A DNA stretch of 64,000 nucleotides from Brevibacillus sp. SYP-B805 (GCF_011059135.1 NZ_JAALGD010000002.1:310001-374000), one strand, 5' to 3'. Counted from the first letter of the stretch, positions 1-9,426 are shown. Numbers and translations: made by a program. The notes: a model not told the origin generated them from the letters alone.

Positions 1-362
1 CCGTTTTGTTCGAGCCATTGGAACATGTTCATGTAGGTGCCGGGCACTTCGGAGAGCGGGCCGCGGTGGGTGACAGTGGCGTAGGTTAAGGCGGGCACGG
101 TGAAGCCGAACATGCCAGGGGGGATTCGGGAAAAACGCTCCACTTCGGCGCAGGCGTAGATGGTGTAGGTGCCGTTCGGATCTTCGATGGAGAGTTCGTA
201 GCGGATGAGCGGGTCGCGCTTGTGCGGGATTTCATCGAGGCGCGCCTGCAGCTCCCGGACAATTTGGGGGACGCCTTGGCTCAAGGTGGGAAACGGCCCG
301 GCATAGGATAAGCCGATGAGATGCATTTCAGGTTGGCTGCGGATGGTCACTTCCATGTTCAT
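1..362 (-). CDS. GyrI-like / effector-binding domain protein (3' end cut off by window)
   Basis: The reading frame begins MNMEVTIRSQPEMHLIGLSY and continues off the left window edge, so the C-terminus is missing. The pattern of an early beta strand, 'IGLSYAGPF', 'VPQIVRELQARL', 'YELSIEDPNGTYTIYACAEV' and 'PAGMFGFTVPA-like' spacing resembles the effector-binding fold of AraC/BmrR regulators (GyrI-like family). No DNA-binding domain precedes it, so it is probably a stand-alone small-molecule binding protein. GTG (365), ATG (362) and ATG (356) are possible starts; GGAG lies 4 bases before 362 and 10 before 356. It is the gene after ykfD, separated from it by a terminator. The family call rests on recognition only. 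Confidence 0.6.
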   Translation of the reverse strand, partial: MNMEVTIRSQPEMHLIGLSYAGPFPTLSQGVPQIVRELQARLDEIPHKRDPLIRYELSIEDPNGTYTIYACAEVERFSRIPPGMFGFTVPALTYATVTHRGPLSEVPGTYMNMFQWLEQN

Positions 363-390
363 CACACTCCGGTGGATGTTTGTTGTTTTC

Positions 391-399
391 ACTATAACA
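391..399 (-). promoter_or_regulatory. Putative extended -10 promoter
   Basis: On the minus strand TGTTATAGT forms an extended -10 about 30 bases before the start of the GyrI-like gene and just after the ykfD terminator. No convincing -35 element was found. Confidence 0.4.
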
Positions 400-478
400 T
401 GGAGAGTGGACGGTTTCCGATACAAATAACTGATGTTTCTGAAAAAAGTTGAAGACGCTGTTGCCAGCGTTCGAACGC

Positions 479-510
479 TAAAAAACAAGAGAGCACAAGG
501 ACTGTGCTCT
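479..510 (-). terminator. Intrinsic terminator of the ykf operon
   Basis: GAGCACA (491-497) pairs with TGTGCTC (503-509). On the minus strand the hairpin is followed by a T-rich run (TCTTGTTTTTT). It starts right at the ykfD stop codon. Confidence 0.8.
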
Positions 511-1466
511 CATTCATACAAATGGCAGGCCGTATAATGACCCGGAGCCACTTCCCGCCACGTTGGCTTTTGGGCAGCGCAAATCTCCATGGCTTTCGGG
601 CAGCGGGTCCGGAAGACACAGCCCGATGGCGGATTGATCGGGCTCGGCACTTCCCCTTCCAGTATGATCCGCTCCCTGCTCTGCTCCAGATCGGGATCGG
701 GAAGCGGGATCGCCGACAGCAGCGCCTGCGTGTAGGGATGCTTTGGCTCCCGATACAGCTCTTTGCTCGCCGCCAGCTCCACCAGATTGCCGAGATACAT
801 CACCCCGATGCGGTCGCTCATGTGCTTCACCATGGCCAGATCGTGGGCGATGAAGAGATAGGTCAGCTTGCGTTCCTGCTGCAGCCGTTTCAGCAGGTTG
901 ACCACCTGGGCCTGCACGGACACATCCAAGGCCGATATGGGTTCATCCGCAATGATGAATTCCGGATTGACCGCCAATGCCCGAGCGATACCGATGCGCT
1001 GCCGCTGGCCGCCGCTGAATTCATGGGGAAAGCGGCTGGCGTGCTCTTTCTGCAGGCCGACCATCTCCAACAGCTCGTATACCCGCTCCAGGCGCTCCCT
1101 GCCGCTGGCCAACCCGTTCAGCACCAGCCCTTCCCCGATGATCTCGGCCACATCCATGCGCGGGTTCAGGGACGCGTAGGGATCCTGAAAGATCATCTGG
1201 ATCCTGCCGGTAAGCCGCTGCCTCTCCCTGCCGCTGACCCGGTGGACATCCTGCCCGTCGAACAGCACCTCGCCGGCTGTCGGCTTGTACAGTCCGATGA
1301 CCGCCCGCCCCGTCGTCGATTTGCCGCAGCCGGACTCTCCGACCAGCCCGAACGTTTCACCCTGATAAATGTCGAACGACACGTCGTCGACCGCTTTCAC
1401 ATACTGCCCTTTGCCGATTTTGAAATGGATTTTCAGATTTTTCACTTCCAGCAGTTTCTTAGGCAC
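510..1466 (-). CDS. ykfD: Oligopeptide ABC transporter ATP-binding protein (YkfD/OppF type)
   Basis: This is an ABC ATPase of the OppF/DppF subfamily. It has Walker [10 protein letters not shown] near residues 43-51, signature [15 protein letters not shown], Walker [13 protein letters not shown] and the C-terminal oligopeptide extension containing [12 protein letters not shown] and a Cys-rich tail ([14 protein letters not shown]). The longest frame opens at 1520 and overlaps ykfC by about 30 bases. GTG at 1466 has GGGAGG nine bases upstream and gives a normal N-terminus ([11 protein letters not shown]), so it is preferred. It would pair with DppD as the second ATPase of the murein-peptide importer. 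It is last in the dppBCDE-ykfABCD order. Confidence 0.85.
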   Translation of the reverse strand: MPKKLLEVKNLKIHFKIGKGQYVKAVDDVSFDIYQGETFGLVGESGCGKSTTGRAVIGLYKPTAGEVLFDGQDVHRVSGRERQRLTGRIQMIFQDPYASLNPRMDVAEIIGEGLVLNGLASGRERLERVYELLEMVGLQKEHASRFPHEFSGGQRQRIGIARALAVNPEFIIADEPISALDVSVQAQVVNLLKRLQQERKLTYLFIAHDLAMVKHMSDRIGVMYLGNLVELAASKELYREPKHPYTQALLSAIPLPDPDLEQSRERIILEGEVPSPINPPSGCVFRTRCPKAMEICAAQKPTWREVAPGHYTACHLYE

Positions 1467-1488
1467 GACACCCTTCCTCCCGTTCCGG

Positions 1489-2394
1489 TCACCAATATCT
1501 TCTCGAGATGACGTGCTCACGCTCCAGCTTGTAACCGGCGAGTGAGACGATTTCGATCGCGTTTCTGGAATCGGGGGAATGAATCATCGCATTGTCCCCG
1601 ACGTAGATGCCGACATGGTGAATGCGCCCCTTGCCTTCATCATGGGCAAAAAAGAGCAGATCGCCCGGCTGCAGGTCCTCTTTTTCCACCCATTTTCCTT
1701 CATTCGCCTGATCGGATGCGTCACGCGGGATGAGGATCCCCTGGGCGCGGTGCATGGAGTAGGCGAAGCCGGAACAGTCGTAGCCAAATCCGCTCATGCC
1801 GCCCCACAGGTAATGCAGGCCCAGAAACTGTTTGGCGCACGCTACGATTTTCTCTCCGGTGTTTCCGCCGGTCTGCGGGCTGCCATCCGTCACCCGCACA
1901 TCGGCGGACTTCAGGAGACGCGGGCCGTGGGGGGTGGCGACGGCCGTCCATGCATCACGGACGGCCAGTACGGGCAGCGTCGTCAGATAGCTGATCTCCA
2001 TCTCAGCCGCTGATTCGCTTGTATACAGCCAGGCGAGAGGAGAGGTGACCACCGCTTTTTGATCGCTTGCGGCCAACTGTCTCTCATACTCCGGCGCTTC
2101 CATCAGCTGCCGCCTCGGAATCCATCCCGGATAGCCGCGTTCGTCCTTGCGGCAGCGCTGATCCGGGATGATGACTTTCACCCAGTCCCCCTGCTCCTCT
2201 TCCACGAGCACCCTGCTCCCGTAGAGAACCTGGGTCTGGACGAGATTGTTCGTGGAAAGGGCCAGCCGTTCTTCCACGCTGATGCTGCCCAGCCACTCGC
2301 GGATTCTCACCGGGTTTTCCAGCGCCGGCCGATCCAGTTCCCGAGGCGAGTCCGGTGAAGTCCATACGGTTGCGACCGCTGCAGAGACGATCAT
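1489..2394 (-). CDS. ykfC: NlpC/P60 gamma-D-glutamyl-L-diamino acid endopeptidase (YkfC)
   Basis: A 301-residue protein with two SH3b-like N-terminal segments (about residues 30-165) and a C-terminal NlpC/P60 domain. The catalytic Cys is in GYDCSGF (residue 207) and the catalytic His in HHVGIYVG (residue 260), with MIHSP nearby. There is no signal peptide, which fits a cytoplasmic enzyme that cuts imported murein peptides between D-Glu and the diamino acid. Its start overlaps the ykfB stop by four bases (ATGA), so translation is probably coupled. Placement between the epimerase and the ABC ATPase matches the B. subtilis ykf operon. Confidence 0.9.
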   Translation of the reverse strand: MIVSAAVATVWTSPDSPRELDRPALENPVRIREWLGSISVEERLALSTNNLVQTQVLYGSRVLVEEEQGDWVKVIIPDQRCRKDERGYPGWIPRRQLMEAPEYERQLAASDQKAVVTSPLAWLYTSESAAEMEISYLTTLPVLAVRDAWTAVATPHGPRLLKSADVRVTDGSPQTGGNTGEKIVACAKQFLGLHYLWGGMSGFGYDCSGFAYSMHRAQGILIPRDASDQANEGKWVEKEDLQPGDLLFFAHDEGKGRIHHVGIYVGDNAMIHSPDSRNAIEIVSLAGYKLEREHVISRRYW

Positions 2395-3491
2395 CCCCGC
2401 TCCACTCCTTCCCCGACACGCACGTTCACGATCCCGAGGCCCGGTTGATCGGACAGGGTCATGACTCTGCCTTCATATTTCACGCCGCCTTCGACCAGAT
2501 CATCGGCCAGCATCAGGGGGGCGTCAAAATCAAAGCGCGTGATGTTTTTCTTGCTGGCGGCGAAATGGGCGGCCGCCGTTACCGAAAGGCGGGATTCGAT
2601 CATGCTGCCGACCATGCATTCCACGCCGCATTCTTCCGCCAGCGCATTGATGATCTGCGCCTTGTAGATCCCTCCCGACTTCATCAGCTTGATATTGATC
2701 AGGTCAGCGGCCCTGATTTTCAACACTTCCAGCGCCTGCTTCGGCGTGAACACGCTCTCATCCGCCATGATGGGCGTATCCACCGCATCGGTAACGATCT
2801 TCAAGCCTTCCACATCGTGCGCCTTGACGGGCTGTTCCACCAGTTCGATATCCAGCCCCATATCCTCCATTTTGCGGATGGAGGAGATCGCCTCTTTTAC
2901 CTGCCAGCCCTGGTTGGCATCCAGCCTGATCTTCACCTGGTTGCCGACGCGATTGCGAATTTCCTGGATACGCAGGATATCATCCTGGATGTTGTCTTTG
3001 CCCACCTTGATTTTCAAGACATTGAAGCCGTCCTTCAGGTACTGCAGCGCATCTTCTCCCATCTCTTCCGGAGAGTTGACGCTTACCGTATAATCGGTCT
3101 CCAACTGGTTCTGATAGCCGCCCAGGAATTGATAGAGCGGCATGCCGCAATGCTGGGCAATCAGATCATACAAGGCCATATCCACGGCTGCCTTGGCGCT
3201 GCTGTTGCCCACCATGGAGGCGTGAAGCGCATGAAACACCCGTTCGTAAGCAAGCAGGTTCTGCCCGATCAGCTGCGGTTTGATCGTTTTCAGGATGGCC
3301 GCTTCGATGCTGTCCAGACTGTCGCCGGTAATGGCGACGGTCGCGGCCGCTTCTCCCCATCCCACCATGCCGTTGTCGCAGGTCACCTTCACATAGATGG
3401 ATTCCAGCTTTTCCACGGTACGCAGGGCGGTCTTGAATGGTTTGATCAGCGGTACATAGAGTCGGCTCAGTTCGATGTTCTGAATGATCAT
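2391..3491 (-). CDS. ykfB: L-Ala-D/L-Glu epimerase (enolase superfamily)
   Basis: A muconate-lactonizing subgroup enolase-superfamily enzyme. Catalytic lysines are in LKIKVG (K160, K162), metal ligands are D191 (RLDANQGW), E219 (LVEQPV) and D244 (MADES), and the second general base is K268 (INIKLMKSGG). This arrangement is that of L-Ala-D/L-Glu epimerases, which convert L-Ala-D-Glu from recycled murein into L-Ala-L-Glu for cleavage by ordinary peptidases. ATG at 3491 is chosen over 3506 because GAGGGAG lies six bases before it. It sits 15 bases after ykfA and overlaps ykfC. Confidence 0.93.
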   Translation of the reverse strand: MIIQNIELSRLYVPLIKPFKTALRTVEKLESIYVKVTCDNGMVGWGEAAATVAITGDSLDSIEAAILKTIKPQLIGQNLLAYERVFHALHASMVGNSSAKAAVDMALYDLIAQHCGMPLYQFLGGYQNQLETDYTVSVNSPEEMGEDALQYLKDGFNVLKIKVGKDNIQDDILRIQEIRNRVGNQVKIRLDANQGWQVKEAISSIRKMEDMGLDIELVEQPVKAHDVEGLKIVTDAVDTPIMADESVFTPKQALEVLKIRAADLINIKLMKSGGIYKAQIINALAEECGVECMVGSMIESRLSVTAAAHFAASKKNITRFDFDAPLMLADDLVEGGVKYEGRVMTLSDQPGLGIVNVRVGEGVERG

Positions 3492-3506
3492 ACGTTTCTC
3501 CCTCAT

Positions 3507-4463
3507 TTATTCACCAGCGGCAGGGCCGTCCGTTACGCCCGGTTCTACAATGGTGAATGTTTTTTCTTTGGTATCGATTCTGCCCATGGCACCAAGAGGA
3601 ATGGCCAGATTGGGCGAGCAGTGGCCGATGCGAAAGCCGGCCAGCACCGGTTTCCCCGCAGGCGTGAGGTAATCGTCAAACACCTCCTCCAGCGTGAGGG
3701 AAGCCTCTTTCCGTTTGACCGGATCGCAATTGTGAAAATCGCCGAGGACGATGCCAGCCGCCGCATCCAGCTTGCCTGCCATGCGCAGCTGGTTCAGCAT
3801 GCGGTCGACGCGGTAGGGCTCTTCGTCCACCTCCTCGATAAACAGCAGCTTCCCGGTGGTGTCGATTTCAAAAGGGGTTCCCACCGTGCTGACCAAAAGG
3901 GAGAGATTGCCGCCGACCACGCGGCCGGTCGCTTCTCCCTCCGCCAGGACACGCAGCGGGGCGATCGTGTCATCGTATCGCAAGGGTTGGGGATCGAACA
4001 GCTGCTGAAAGGTCGCGAGCGTGAGCGGATGAACGTCATCGGCGGCAATATCGGATGTGAGCATCGGGCCGTGGAAGGTGACCAGACCGGTTCTTTGAAA
4101 GATCGCCGCATGCAAAAAGGTGATATCGCTGTATCCCCAGAAAATCTTCGGGTTTGCCCGGATCAGCTCGTAATCCAGGAGATCGGCAATCCTCCCCGTA
4201 CCGTAACCGCCCCGGGCGCAAAAGACCGCCTTCACCTCCTTGTCGGCAAACATGCAGTGCAGGTCGCGGGCGCGCTCCCGATCGGTTCCCGCGAGATAGC
4301 CGCGCTGCTGCCGCACCGCATCCCCCAACCGCACACGCAGACCCAATCCTTCAAAAAAGCGGGCCGCCACCAGAATTTTGTCGAAATCGCCGCAGCTTGC
4401 CGGCGCAATCACGCCAACGGTATCTCCCGGCTGCAGTTTCGCAGCCTTGATGACTTCACGCAT
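3507..4463 (-). CDS. ykfA: LD-carboxypeptidase family protein (peptidase S66, YkfA)
   Basis: A 318-residue S66-family serine peptidase. The nucleophile elbow is FWGYSDIT (S112), the acid is in LLFIEEVDEEPY (E210 or neighbour) and the His is in RIGHCSPN (H281). The family includes LdcA, which removes the terminal D-Ala from murein tetrapeptides, and MccF. The operon context points to murein-peptide trimming. It is first in the ykf half of the locus and follows dppE after an intrinsic terminator and a repeat element, so it may have its own promoter; none was clear. Confidence 0.88.
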   Translation of the reverse strand: MREVIKAAKLQPGDTVGVIAPASCGDFDKILVAARFFEGLGLRVRLGDAVRQQRGYLAGTDRERARDLHCMFADKEVKAVFCARGGYGTGRIADLLDYELIRANPKIFWGYSDITFLHAAIFQRTGLVTFHGPMLTSDIAADDVHPLTLATFQQLFDPQPLRYDDTIAPLRVLAEGEATGRVVGGNLSLLVSTVGTPFEIDTTGKLLFIEEVDEEPYRVDRMLNQLRMAGKLDAAAGIVLGDFHNCDPVKRKEASLTLEEVFDDYLTPAGKPVLAGFRIGHCSPNLAIPLGAMGRIDTKEKTFTIVEPGVTDGPAAGE

Positions 4464-4519
4464 AGATCTCCACCCTTTAGCTTAGATAGCAAAATTTACA
4501 ACAAAGCGAGGCAAGAAAG

Positions 4520-4678
4520 GTTGGGGGCCCCAGCCGACACCAGCAAGGGACCACACTCGGCCAAGCGCTGGCTAGCGCCGAGTGGGTGGAACTCAGGGGT
4601 CCCCGAAAAGTACTCGGAATTAGCTTCGAAGGCCAACGTCACTTTTTGGGGTTGAGCATAGCTTAAGTCGGCTGGGTT
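4520..4678 (-). repeat. Modular inverted repeat, copy A (long form)
   Basis: Read on the minus strand it starts AACCCAGCCGACTTAAGCTA and ends GTCGGCTGGGGCCCCC. The outer arms CCCAGCCGAC and GTCGGCTGGG pair perfectly; relative to other copies one C-G pair has become A-T on both sides. Inside are two modules: a CCCCAAAAAGT / ACTTTTCGGGG stem shared with copies B and C, and a CCACCCACTCGGCG / GGCCGAGTG stem shared with D and F. It fills most of the gap between dppE and ykfA. Confidence 0.85.
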
Positions 4679-4683
4679 ATTGA

Positions 4684-4726
4684 GAAAAAGGGAGGTTCAT
4701 CCCCCGATGCGAATGAACCTTCCCTC
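4684..4726 (-). terminator. Intrinsic terminator after dppE
   Basis: AGGGAGGTTCAT (4689-4700) pairs with ATGAACCTTCCCT (4713-4725) apart from one bulged base. On the minus strand the stem is followed by TTTTT. It separates dppE from ykfA and could limit read-through into the ykf genes. Confidence 0.8.
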
Positions 4727-4745
4727 AACTTGATTTTTACAAACA

Positions 4746-6398
4746 TTACGGCTTCAGGTCCGCCCATTTCAGGTCCATGTAGCCAAGCGCGTGCCGGACG
4801 ATGTCCACCGCCTTGTCGCTTTGCAGGTAGGCGCTGTTGTAGAAGAAGAGCGGAGCGATCGGCGCATCGTCCATCAGCACCTGCTCGGCCTGGTGCATCA
4901 GCTGGAAGCGTTTCGTGTCATCCGCTTCGTTGTAGGCTTGCTTGATCAGGTTGTCAAACTGCGGGTTCTTCCAGCCGGTCCGGTTGAACGGGTTGTCGGA
5001 GAGGAAGCCGTCCAGGAAGTTGATCGGATCGCCGAAGTCGGGCAGGAAGGAGCTGCGCGCCCATTGATAATCCAGGCTCTTCATCTTGGCGGTGAGCGCC
5101 TTGCTTTCCATGACCTCGATCTTGATCTCCACACCCAGATTCTTCTTGATCATTTCCTGGATCACTTGCGCCACTTTTTCTTTCGTTCCGCCGGACGAGA
5201 CGGAGAGGGTAACCGGCGGCAGCGTGGTATACCCCGCCTCTTTCATCCCCTGCTCCAGCAGCTTTTTCGCTTCCACGGGATCATATTTGATCAGCTCGCC
5301 GCCGACATCGCGGAAATCCTTGCCGTCCGGCTCCAGGAAACTGTAGGAAACATAGCCCGTGGCAATTTTCTGCTTCTGCTTGTTCACCACATCGACGATC
5401 AGCTGACGATCAATCGCCAAGCTGAATGCTTTGCGGATATTCTTGTTGGTAAACGGCGGCTTCGTGACGTTGAAGCGGTAGAATTCCGTGCCGGCAGAAT
5501 CCGTTACCGTCACCTTGTTTTCGGCAAACAGCTGCTCGGCCAAATCAGGCGGAACCTCCGTCGTATGCAGCTCGCCGGTCTGGAACAGCTGGTAGGCGGT
5601 ATTGCGGTCGTTCACCATCTTCCAGGTGACGCCGTCCAGCTTCACGTTGGCGGCATCCCAGTAGTTCTCGTTCTTGACCATCACCAGCTGGCTGTCGTGT
5701 ACCCACTCGGTCAGCTTGAACGGCCCGTTGGAGAGGATCGTCGCCGCTTCTTTTGCCCAGTCCGGATTTTTCTCCACCGTGGCTTTGTGCACCGGGAAGA
5801 AGGCCGGATTGGAGACGAGCAGCAGGAACCAGGAAGCCGGCTGCTTCAGGTGCACTTCCAGCGTCTTGTTATCGACCGCCTTCACCTGGACGTCTTCCGC
5901 CTTGCCCTTGCCCGCATTAAATTCTTCCGCCCCTGCGATCACGTTGGCCAGGAAGGCGGCGCTGGAACCTGTTTTGGGATCAGACAAGCGCTTCCACGCA
6001 TACTCGAAGTCCTGGGCCGTCACCGGATCGCCGTTGGACCATTTGCTGTCGCGCAGGTGGAACGTATAGGTTTTGCCGTCCTGGCTGACTTCCCATTTCT
6101 CCGCCATGGCCGGCTCCGGCTTCTGGTCTTTGCCCAGGCGGGTCAAGCCTTCCATCATGTTGTTCAGGATATCGTAGGAAATCTGGTCGAAGCCGATCGG
6201 CGGATCGAGCGAGGTGGGCTCCTGCAGGTTGTTCAGGTACAGCATTTTGGAGCCAGCCTGCTGCGCATTCGCCTGCGGTTGGGGCGTCTGCTGCCCCGAT
6301 CCCTGCGGCTCTGCTGCGGGCTGGCTGGACGAACATCCGGCCAGCATGACCGCGGCCGCCAGGAAGGCGCTGCTTGCGAGCGATACGATTTTTTTCAT
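4746..6398 (-). CDS. dppE: Peptide ABC transporter substrate-binding lipoprotein
   Basis: A 550-residue family-5 solute-binding protein. The N-terminus MKKIVSLASSAFLAAAVMLA ends in a lipobox LAGC, followed by a low-complexity Ser/Gln/Ala linker. The mature part has the family signature around GFDQISYDILNNMMEGLTRL and a YTFHLRDSKWSNGDPVTAQDF block. ATG at 6398 follows GGGGGAAG and gives the signal peptide; the longer frame opening at 6464 adds residues unlike a signal sequence. It should capture oligopeptides or murein peptides for DppBC. In B. subtilis the equivalent gene also follows dppD. Confidence 0.9.
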   Translation of the reverse strand: MKKIVSLASSAFLAAAVMLAGCSSSQPAAEPQGSGQQTPQPQANAQQAGSKMLYLNNLQEPTSLDPPIGFDQISYDILNNMMEGLTRLGKDQKPEPAMAEKWEVSQDGKTYTFHLRDSKWSNGDPVTAQDFEYAWKRLSDPKTGSSAAFLANVIAGAEEFNAGKGKAEDVQVKAVDNKTLEVHLKQPASWFLLLVSNPAFFPVHKATVEKNPDWAKEAATILSNGPFKLTEWVHDSQLVMVKNENYWDAANVKLDGVTWKMVNDRNTAYQLFQTGELHTTEVPPDLAEQLFAENKVTVTDSAGTEFYRFNVTKPPFTNKNIRKAFSLAIDRQLIVDVVNKQKQKIATGYVSYSFLEPDGKDFRDVGGELIKYDPVEAKKLLEQGMKEAGYTTLPPVTLSVSSGGTKEKVAQVIQEMIKKNLGVEIKIEVMESKALTAKMKSLDYQWARSSFLPDFGDPINFLDGFLSDNPFNRTGWKNPQFDNLIKQAYNEADDTKRFQLMHQAEQVLMDDAPIAPLFFYNSAYLQSDKAVDIVRHALGYMDLKWADLKP

Positions 6399-6515
6399 CT
6401 TTGCTTCCCCCTTTTGTTTTTCTTTGTTCTGCTGCCAGCTTGCGTGTCTATGTACACCCATCACCTGCCTTCCAAAGATGGTTGCATCAAGCGTGAGGAC
6501 ATATGGAATCGAGTG

Positions 6516-7529
6516 CTACATGCCCGTAGCCGTCCGGAGCGGAAACACGTGTTTGGCACGCGGATCCTGCAGCCAGCAGGCTACCTGATGCTGACTCTGG
6601 ATGCAGCTGAATTCCGGCTGATGGTGGCGGCATACCTCCAGGGCATAGTCGCACCGGGCGGCAAAGGCACAGCCTTTGGGAGGCGAAAAGAGATCCGGCG
6701 GCGTCCCGGGAATGGAATAAAGCGGCTCGTGACTGTCGTCATCCAGCCGCGGCATGGAATACAACAGCCCCTTGGTGTAAGGATGCTGCGGGTTGTAGAA
6801 GATATCGCGGACGGTTCCCGCTTCCACCACCTTGCCGGCGTACATGACGCACACCTTGTTCGCCATTTTGGCGACGACGCCCATGTCGTGGGTGATCATA
6901 ATGATGGATACGCCGGTCCTGCGCTGGATTGTCTTGAACAGTTCGAGAATCTGGGCCTGGATGGTGACGTCCAGCGCCGTTGTCGGCTCGTCGGCGATCA
7001 GGATGGACGGCCGGCAGACCAGCGCGATGGCGATCATGATGCGCTGCCGCATCCCGCCGCTGAACTCATGCAGGTACTGCTTCAACCGGCGTTCGGGATT
7101 GGCGATGCCCACCAGGTGCAGCATCTCGACCGCCTGTTCCCTGGCGGCAGCCCGGGAGACCTTTTGATGGCGGATGATGCCCTCCATGATCTGCTCCCCG
7201 ATCGAAATCGTGGGATTCAGCGAGGTCATCGCATCCTGAAAGATCATCGAGATCGCCGAGCCGCGCAGCTCCCGCATCTCCTTTTCCGTTAGCGCGAGCA
7301 GATCCCTGCCCTCAAACAGGATGCGGCCCTCCCGAATCCTGCCCGTATGCTCGGGGATCAGGCGCATGATGGAGCGGGCCGTGACGCTTTTGCCGCAGCC
7401 GGACTCCCCGACGATGGCGAGGGTTTCCCCCTTGTCAAGCGAGAAGGAGACGCCGCGCACCGCCTGGATCTCCCCGCCGTGCGTCTTGAATGTGACATGC
7501 AGATTTTCCACCTGCAGCAGCTTTTCCAT
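6516..7529 (-). CDS. dppD: Dipeptide/oligopeptide ABC transporter ATP-binding protein
   Basis: A 337-residue ABC ATPase of the DppD/OppD group with Walker A GESGCGKS near residue 40, signature EFSGGMRQRIMIA, Walker B ILIADEPTTALD and the C-terminal oligopeptide region (HPYTKGLLYSMP, then CAFAARCDYALEVC). It lies six bases after the dppC stop and about 115 bases before dppE, and should energise the DppBC channel together with YkfD. Confidence 0.93.
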   Translation of the reverse strand: MEKLLQVENLHVTFKTHGGEIQAVRGVSFSLDKGETLAIVGESGCGKSVTARSIMRLIPEHTGRIREGRILFEGRDLLALTEKEMRELRGSAISMIFQDAMTSLNPTISIGEQIMEGIIRHQKVSRAAAREQAVEMLHLVGIANPERRLKQYLHEFSGGMRQRIMIAIALVCRPSILIADEPTTALDVTIQAQILELFKTIQRRTGVSIIMITHDMGVVAKMANKVCVMYAGKVVEAGTVRDIFYNPQHPYTKGLLYSMPRLDDDSHEPLYSIPGTPPDLFSPPKGCAFAARCDYALEVCRHHQPEFSCIQSQHQVACWLQDPRAKHVFPLRTATGM

Positions 7530-7535
7530 TGCTTC

Positions 7536-8453
7536 CTACCTCCTCTGCCTCGGATCGAAGGCGTCGCGCAGCCCGTCTCCCAGCACGTTGAACGCCAGCA
7601 TGGTCAGCGAGATGAAAAAGGCGGGGAAGAAAAGGCGCCACCAGTGACCCGACAGGATGGTGGGAAGCGCGTCGTTGGCCATCACGCCCCAGCTGGCGAG
7701 CGGCGGCTGCACACCCAGTCCGATAAAGCTCAGGAACGCTTCCGCAAAAATGGCGCTCGGCACGGAAAACGTGACATGCACGATGATGATGCCGAGTGTA
7801 TTGGGCAGCAGGTGCTTGCGGATAATGTACGGCATTCTTCCGCCCAGCGTGCGTGCGGCCAGCACATATTCGGATGCTTTCAGCTGCATCACCTGGCCCC
7901 GGACCGTCCGGGCCATCCCCAGCCAGCCGGTGGCGCTCAGGGCGGCGATAATGGTCAGCAGCCCGGGTCCCATCACCACCATCAGCAGGATCACCATCAG
8001 GAGGTAGGGAATGCCGTACAGGATATCGACGATGCGCATCATCACGTTGTCCACGTTGCCTCCCAGATAGCCGGCCACCCCGCCGTAGATCACGCCGATG
8101 AACAGGTCGATCAGCGCCGCCATCAGGCCGATAAACAGCGAGATTTTGGCCCCGTACCAGATGCGGGCGAAGACATCCCTGCCCAATTCATCCGTCCCGA
8201 ACCAGTGCTTCGCCGACGGCGGCTGATTGCTTTCCAGGAGGGACTGATCCGTATGATTGTACGGGGAGATCGCCGAGCCGAAAACGGCCATCAGCGAGAC
8301 AAGCAAAATAACGAGCAAGCCCAGCATCGCCAGTTTATTCGAAAGAAGCCGTATCCACGCCCCGCGCCAGTACGAGATTTTGGGGCGGACGATGGTCTCG
8401 GCATGGATATTTTCCTTGTTCATGGGGACAAACAATTCATTGGAGACCGCCAT
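7536..8453 (-). CDS. dppC: Peptide ABC transporter permease DppC
   Basis: An inner-membrane permease with an N-terminal OppC-type segment (SYWRGAWIRLLSNKLAMLGL), about six transmembrane helices and the EAA-like loop EAFLSFIGLGVQPPLASWG. The longest frame begins with GTG at 8462 inside the dppB stop region. ATG at 8453 has AGAGGGG eight bases upstream and is preferred. It forms the channel with DppB. Confidence 0.92.
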   Translation of the reverse strand: MAVSNELFVPMNKENIHAETIVRPKISYWRGAWIRLLSNKLAMLGLLVILLVSLMAVFGSAISPYNHTDQSLLESNQPPSAKHWFGTDELGRDVFARIWYGAKISLFIGLMAALIDLFIGVIYGGVAGYLGGNVDNVMMRIVDILYGIPYLLMVILLMVVMGPGLLTIIAALSATGWLGMARTVRGQVMQLKASEYVLAARTLGGRMPYIIRKHLLPNTLGIIIVHVTFSVPSAIFAEAFLSFIGLGVQPPLASWGVMANDALPTILSGHWWRLFFPAFFISLTMLAFNVLGDGLRDAFDPRQRR

Positions 8454-8458
8454 CTGCG

Positions 8459-9391
8459 TCACCCCTCTTTCTTGTGCAGTTTGATACGCGGATCAATCAG
8501 GCTGTACACGACGTCGACGACAAACATCATCACGATCAGCAGAATGCTGTAAAAGACCGTGGTGCCCATGATCACCGTGTAGTCACGGTTGTAGATGCTG
8601 TCGACAAAGTACTTCCCCATGCCCGGGATGGCGAAAATCTTTTCGATGACGAAACTGCCCGTCAGCACGTTGGCCACCAATGCCCCCAGAAGCGTGATGA
8701 CCGGCAGGAGCGAATTGCGCAGGGCGTGCTTCACGATGATCACCGCCGGATGGAGCCCTTTCGCCTTGGCCGTTTCGATGTATTCCTGCGTCAGCACCTC
8801 CAGCATGCTGGTTCGGGTCAGGCGTGCAATGATGGCGGTCGGCCCGAACGACAGGGCCAGCGCAGGCAGCACCACATGCTGCCAGGTGCCCCAGGTGGCG
8901 GCAGGCAGGAGCTTCCACTCGACCGCAAAATATTTGATCAGCAGCGGCGCCACGACAAAGTTGGGAACGGCGATCCCGATCACCGCGAAGACGGTCGCCG
9001 CATAATCGATCAGGCGGTTATGGCGCAGCGCGGCGACGACGCCAAGCGACACCCCCGCGATGATCGAGATGAACAGCGCGGCGAATCCCAGTTTGGCCGA
9101 CACCGGAAAGGTACGGGCCAGCATGCTGTTGACCGTTTCCGGATGGCGGATGATGGAGGGGCCCAGTTCGAACTGGACCAGGCTTTTCAAGTAGGCCGCA
9201 TACTGGACCAGCAGCGGTTTGTCCAAGCTGTAGAGCGCCATCAGGTTCTTCTCGACGGTGGCGGGCATCGCCCTGCCTTCCCGGTCAAACGGGGATCCTG
9301 GCACGGTATGCATCAGGAAGAAGGTGATGGATACGATCAACCAGAGGGTGATCAGCATCGAGAGGAATCGTTTCAACAGATAAGCCAGCAC
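8459..9391 (-). CDS. dppB: Peptide ABC transporter permease DppB
   Basis: A roughly 310-residue permease with the N-terminal helix LLKRFLSMLITLWLIVSITF, about six membrane spans and the loop EYIETAKAKGLHPAVIIVKHALRNSLLP typical of DppB/OppB. The longest frame opens at 9427, but that would run into a terminator hairpin. GTG at 9391 has GGGAGGAG about nine bases upstream and gives the usual N-terminus, so it is chosen. It is first in the dpp operon; dppA, which precedes dppB in B. subtilis, is not here. Confidence 0.9.
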   Translation of the reverse strand: MLAYLLKRFLSMLITLWLIVSITFFLMHTVPGSPFDREGRAMPATVEKNLMALYSLDKPLLVQYAAYLKSLVQFELGPSIIRHPETVNSMLARTFPVSAKLGFAALFISIIAGVSLGVVAALRHNRLIDYAATVFAVIGIAVPNFVVAPLLIKYFAVEWKLLPAATWGTWQHVVLPALALSFGPTAIIARLTRTSMLEVLTQEYIETAKAKGLHPAVIIVKHALRNSLLPVITLLGALVANVLTGSFVIEKIFAIPGMGKYFVDSIYNRDYTVIMGTTVFYSILLIVMMFVVDVVYSLIDPRIKLHKKEG

Positions 9392-9426
9392 GCAGGAATC
9401 TCCTCCCTCATGACGTGTTTCACACA

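Noticed and set aside
2355-4655. 766-residue open frame on the plus strand
   Set aside because: It runs antisense through ykfC, ykfB and ykfA, which have clear catalytic motifs. Its composition (Arg/His/Gln-rich) is typical of an antisense frame in GC-rich DNA.
4791-7292. 833-residue open frame on the plus strand
   Set aside because: Antisense to dppE and dppD; no recognisable domain and no good start.
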